Below, one piece after another: positions 1 to 6,100 of a stretch of 9,404 nucleotides of DNA. The translations under genes were made by a program, and so were the position numbers. The stretch comes from a bacterium (lineage in GTDB: Bacteria; UBP14; UBA6098; B30-G16). The stretch lies in assembly GCA_003645115.1 (NCBI GenBank), contig QNEG01000040.1, positions 1 through 9,404 on the forward strand, read 5' to 3'. Each line of letters begins with the position of its first letter. The first letter of the stretch is position 1. Under the pieces are notes generated by a model. That model was not told where the DNA came from. It saw nothing but the letters and a program-made list of their open reading frames with translations, and did no database searches.

Positions 1-26
1 ATGTTAATATGGCTAATGTTAATATG
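1..26. repeat. 11-bp direct repeat upstream of the giant gene
   Basis: The 11-mer ATGTTAATATG occurs at 1-11 and again at 16-26, separated by GCTA, a period of 15 bases. The second copy runs straight into the G-rich ribosome-binding site. Each copy contains TTAATAT, an AT-rich core that could resemble a -10 element, but no convincing -35 is visible and the window begins here. It may be a small tandem duplication in the 5' leader or a regulator half-site pair; neither can be decided from this sequence. Confidence 0.6.
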
Positions 27-33
27 AGGGGGG
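26..33 (+). promoter_or_regulatory. Ribosome-binding site of the giant gene
   Basis: GAGGGGGG lies 8 bases upstream of the ATG at 42, a normal Shine-Dalgarno spacing. The reading frame is also open from an ATG at 9, with another ATG at 24, but neither has a visible ribosome-binding site. Starting at 42 puts Met-Arg-Lys directly before the hydrophobic core of a signal peptide, which decides the start. Confidence 0.8.
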
Positions 34-41
34 TTAATAAA

Positions 42-107
42 ATGAGAAAGTTGTTTATTTGGTTGATTTTAATGAGCATTGTTGCCTTTTGCTTTGGCAA
101 TGTAGCT
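42..107 (+). other. Signal peptide coding segment
   Basis: Residues 1-22 start Met-Arg-Lys, followed by a hydrophobic core (LFIWLILMSIVAFCF) and then Gly-Asn-Val-Ala before an acidic stretch. This is a typical Sec signal peptide. Cleavage is most likely after residue 19 (Gly) or 22 (Ala). The Cys at about residue 17 lies inside the hydrophobic core and is not followed by a convincing lipobox context, so lipoprotein processing is less likely but not excluded. Confidence 0.85.
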
Positions 108-3100
108 GATACTGATACTGCCAGAGAGAAATCTCAAAATCCGAGGATGATAGTCCCCGATGCGAACTATGAACGGCCACCTACACTGAGCGATTTGCTG
201 ATGTATGCAGTGAAAAATAAATTGCCCAAAGTCCCACTTCCACCACCTCGTAAACTTTCTCCAGGAATAGAAAAATATTATGGACCATTACCGGTCTCAC
301 TTCCCAGTGCTGTATCCAGAGGAGAATATGGAATGGATACCAAACATTTCCGTTCTTCACCATCTTATTCTCCATCGGAGGCGTTGGATTATGGCGGTTT
401 CGATGCCAGCGACATTCTAGTATCCACACCATCCGCATTGCCACAATTTCAACCTACTATCGCTACCGATGATTCCGGCAATGTATTCGCTGCCTGGATA
501 GAGGAAATCGATGGCAATAATTGGGCAGTAAAAGCCTCGCGCTCCACCGATGGCGGATATACTTGGGAAAGCTCTGTTACTGTGGATGGTTCCGGGTGGA
601 ATTTGATGCCACGACTGGCCGCATTCACCGCAGGCGCATATACTCGAGTCCATCTCACTTACCAGAAAGTCGAAATGCATATCTATGATATCTATGACAC
701 ATCGGGAACTTATCTTGGGCAGGATACCACTTACGAAGGCGATGTATATTATTCTCGCTCCAATAATACCGGGGCATCATATTCATCGCATTACCCACTC
801 GCAAACTCCGACATCGACCTTATAATACTTCATTTCAACTATGATGAGAGCTACCCGGATATCGCTGTGGATGATGCAAATAATGTAGCAGTGGCTTTTA
901 ATACTCAAGCTGACGAAGGACATATACTAAATATTGCATTACTTATAATTTATATTATTCTTTTTGAGGGATTACCACCATTCTGGTTTGAATATACCTG
1001 GTATACAATAGAATTCCGTTCATCGACCAGCGGTGGCGGAACCTGGAGTTCAGCAGAAGAAATAGTGAATGAATGGTTCGTAGATAGATGGTATCCAGCT
1101 ATCGATATATACGGGACTGGAGCCGGTGCCACTATGTTCTGTTCATATGCTCAAGCTGGATTCCTATCGCTAATGAACGCTACCACAGTGATGAAAGAGG
1201 TAGATAATCCCTTCTATTCGCCTTCCGTTGGCGATGAGGTATTTATCGCCGATGGATATTGCGTTAGCGGTGGGCTTAAAGCTGGCAGTGATGGCAATCC
1301 TCGTGTCGCTATTACCGATGATTTCTCATGGGACGATTATGATGTATATTATACATATTCCACCGATGGCGGTAGTTCATTTATATCCCCGATAATTATC
1401 GATATAGGATATCACGATTCTTATGAACCCAGAATGTATCTTGATGAGGCTGATAATCCATTTATGGCGTGGACAGATGCTCGCGATGGAGATTACGATA
1501 TATGGTGCGCGTGGTCTGAGGATGGTGGAATTACATTACGCGACGACCAACATAAAGTCAATCAAGACCCCTGGAACGATAATCAATATTGGCCTGGAGT
1601 ATCACTATTCCTCAGCGACACTGTGCGACGATTGGATATAGATTGGTGGGACACCAGATATGACCCCGATGGCGATATATACTATAATCACGCTACCTGG
1701 TGGAGAACTAATCTACACATTCAGACCCACGATTCTATGGCGAATCCTATCGCAGGAACCGTCGGTGTCAGTTATTGGTCTTTTGGTGTGCTTATAGAAC
1801 GAGAGCTGGAAGAAGGCGAATGGATTATCTATCACGACCCTTATACCGATATCACTGTGGATGCTATCTCCTCCGGCTCCGATTCCACGGAAAGATGGGT
1901 ATTATATGAAAATTACACTGTGGATACTGTCCTTACCCCTACTACGCCAGGAAATACATATACTCTAACATATTATGACCAGTATAATACTATATTTACC
2001 ACTACTAAAGGAAATCCGCCAGCTTGCCCACATCCGGTGCCTACGGGCATTTTCTTTACATTCCAATATTTCGATGGAGTGGAATTCGGAAATACAGATT
2101 ATACTCACTGGGCAGATGTCCACGGAATTTATAATTATACCACCACAGTGGTGGTCACTGCCGACCAGGAAAGATGGCATACTCCCGAACCGGGCGGATA
2201 TGTTATGAGCACTACAATCGCGCCGACTTATTATCACCAATGGAATGCGGAATTTATGCGTCCACTGAAGCAAAATTCTGATACTGGCGAATGCGCCTGC
2301 ACTCATACTGTCCCATCCTTTACTTTGCTCAGTCGCTATTGTGATGGCGAAAATGTTGGCGGTGCCACCGCAATTACAGCGTGGACAGATTGTGGAAGTA
2401 TTTACGAATATGAGAACCCCAAGATTATTACATCCCAGCAGAGATGGATGATTACTTCTGGTGCCTCCGATGTGGTGGATAGTCTCGGACCATATCAACC
2501 AGATGTTTATCATCAATGGAAACCGAGTATAGTCCTGATTGGACCATCGGATACCAATACCACCTGTTGTGAAAGCTATTGGAATGGCGGAATTGAATAC
2601 TATGAAACCGACTTGTGGGGAACATATTATCCCTGGGTAGATTGCGCCAGCAGATTGAAGATGTATGATTTTACTACTCTCGGCTGGGTAGCAAGAGACC
2701 CTACCGAATTCTCCTGTATTACATCTGCATTTATGGCGAGTATCAGATATGGAAATGTGGTCTCGGTCACATTGAGAAATGATTTCGGATATGGCTTCAT
2801 TATGGCGGATGGCGACACACTTTCCTCGCCAGCAGTGATAGGCTGGGCGCCTTCATCAGACCATACTATTACTGCTGTTACTCCACAGGAATTTGGTGCC
2901 ACTCGATATGTGTGGGACCATTGGGACGATGGCGGCGAAGTATCTCATATGGTTACTGTGATATCCGATACCGAATTCGTCGCATTTTTCAATCGACAAT
3001 TCAGACTCGAAATTATCTCTGACCACGGCGACCCATGGGGCGATGGTTGGTATGATGAGGGAACCAGCGCAGAATTCGGTGTAGAACAATATGACTCTGT

Positions 3101-6100
3101 GGGTGGAATTAGATATGTATTCACTGGATGGACAGGGACTGGAACTGGAAGTTATACTGGAACCGATACCTGCGATACAGTAATTATGAATAATCCAATT
3201 ACTGAGGAAGCCAGCTGGGATGTGGAATACAAGCTTAATGTAACTTATACTGGGACATCGATTATCCCGACTCAAACCGGGACTGGCTGGTATGCAGCAG
3301 GAAGTATGGCCAGTATTTCCACCGATTCTATTCTCGGCGATGATGGCACCGATGAGGATTCCGTCAGATTTTTATTCGACCACTGGGAATCTACTCCATC
3401 TGGTGCGATTATTGGCTGTCCCAATTGCGCTAATACTCAAGTATTTATGGACCAACCATATACCGTGACTGCTGTATATGTTACACAATATCGTTTTTGG
3501 GTTTTCAATGATACATTCCCTGATACATTGGGCGCACCGGACCCTGCAGTCGGCGCTCATTGGATTACCAGCGGAGATTCCGTAGTTGCACTGGTCACAT
3601 CGCCTTATGATGGTATGTATTGCACGGGATATGCCGGAACCGGTTCTGTCCCCACTACTGGCTATTCTGACACTGCACGATTCGTTATGGAGGAACCATC
3701 ATCGATAACCTGGCACTGGGGAAATCAATATATACTGGATGTTCACGCTGTTTTGGATGGCACTCCTGAATATTCTGACTGGCTTATAGACCATCCCTCT
3801 ATGGGCGCTTCTCCACCCAGTGGAACTACTTATGTTATCCCTGGCGATACTGTGACTGTCCAACTAGACAACACTTTATATGAATTTCTCGGTCCGGGCT
3901 GGCAGGATACCTGTTATGCCTGGAGTTCTATAGGCGCACCTTGCGGTGCTATCGATTCTTGTTGGGGAACAGGCGATTCCATTTCATTTGTTATGAATGA
4001 AAATACTTTATGGCTATGGCATTTCACTCAACAGTGTTCTTTCGAAGTGAAATGCACTACTGCCACTGGAACTTGCGGATACGATACTCCGGTGCCAGAA
4101 TATGGTTATCATTGGTTCGATTATGGTTCGGAAATTATGGCTTATGTCAGCGACCCTATCGATGGTGAATGGTATTGTGTAGGATATTATAGCACCTGGG
4201 GTTCTGGATGGGGCGATACTACTATGGTTACTATAAATGGTCCATCCTGGCTCGCCTGGCGATGGGTGCATATGTCGGATATAGAAAGCCTTACAGTAAT
4301 CACCGAACACGCTCCCTGGGAATGCAATCCGCCGGCTGGCGTAATTTATCTTCCTTCTGGTATTACTATAGATGTGCAAGCACCACTGTATGATGAACCG
4401 GACACTCTCGATGGCACCCGATTTGTTTGCACTGGTTGGGAGGGCACCGGTTGTGTCCCCGAAAGCGGAAGCACCAATTATGTCCCTGGTGGAGTTACTA
4501 TTACCGAATCTGGAACTATTACCTGGCAATGGCGAACCGAACATAGAGTTACAATCGAGAGTGAATATGATTCACCGTATCCTGATACTGGCGACCATTG
4601 GTATCCGGAGGGTGCTGTGGCGGTCTGTTCGCTGGAATCCATTATCGACACTACCGACACAGGAACCGCAGTGTATTGCGTGGGTTGGCATCCCGATTTC
4701 CCACAGGATACCTGTCTCGATTTTGGAGTATTGGATACATTGAGTAATGAACCGATTACTTTCTCCGTAGATTGTCCGGTGACTATCACCTGGAAGTGGA
4801 GTGATTATCTGGCGCCATTGATTGTCTATTCCGACCATGATAGTCCCATTCCATCTGATACCAGTTGGTGGATACCTGGCACCGAAGTTACTGCATTTGT
4901 CACTTCTCCCGCCGACTGGGATACTGCCTACGGCGAACGATGGGTATGCACTGGTTGGACTGGCACCGGCGATGTCCCACCATCCGGTTCGGAAGCAGCT
5001 GTTACTTTCACTATCGAGGATACTTCTACTATTACCTGGCACTGGAAACAACAATATAGATTACACATCACCACGAATACATATCCGAATGTATATGGTA
5101 TGCCAGACCCCGATGTTGGCGACTATTGGTTCGATGTGGGTGATTCTGTATATTGTTCTACTCGACCCACCGATATGGAAGGAACCGATACTATGTATTG
5201 TGTTGGACTTCACGGAACAGGTTGTGTTCCCGATGAATGGCCTATGGTGGAAATTTGGCTGAATATCTCCGAACCAGGAACACTGGAATGGCAATGGTAT
5301 AATGAGGATACTGTTACTCACCTCTGCGTGAGGTCGCCTTATGATAGCCCATTCCCCTATGGTGTTTCCTATTGGTTACTTGGAGATACTATAGATGCTA
5401 CTGTGGAGGATTCGGTGGTTTCCGGTGGCGAGGTAATTAGTTGTATCGGCTGGCACGGAGTCGGAGATTCATTGCCATCTATCGGTGATTCCACTCATAT
5501 AAACTTTACTATATGGACACCTTGCACATTGTGGTGGGATTGGTCAACTGTGTATCATTTCACTGTGGATAATCCATCCGGATACGATACTCCTCATCCA
5601 CCTGTGGGAGATTATATATATCCTGCAGGAAGTTATATTACTGGCTATATCGAAGAACCAATATTTATAGATGCTCTCGGCGATACACACTGGTGCATCG
5701 GTTATTTCGGAACTGGAGACCTGGATTCTGTTTCTCCACAGGTAGATTTCGCATTTACTATTACGCAGAATTCGTCTATCGAATGGCGATGGGCTGATAC
5801 TGTGGTCCAACTGGATGTCTATTCCGATTATGGCGAACCTCATCCTTATGGCACCACATACTGGATTCCTGGCACCGATGTCAACGCTTATGTGGATTCC
5901 GATGTGGATATCGGCGATGGAGTTCGTGCTCACTGCACCGGATTTGTGGGAACAGGTTCTGTCCCCGGTTCGGGAAGCACTAATTCCATTAACTTCACCA
6001 TAAATGAAAATTCCTCCCTCACCTGGTTGTGGGAAGTTCAATATCAATTTACTGTAAATTGTTCTACTATATATGGCGATAGTTGCGGATACGATGCTCC

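Noticed and set aside
9..41. Extended start of the giant protein at the ATG at 9 or 24
   Set aside because: No ribosome-binding site precedes either ATG, and the extra residues would bury the signal peptide behind a polar leader.
2139..2155. Perfect inverted repeat ACCACCAC-A-GTGGTGGT inside the giant gene
   Set aside because: It encodes Thr-Thr-Thr-Val-Val-Val, whose codons are naturally complementary, and it lies mid-gene with no T-run or other regulatory context.
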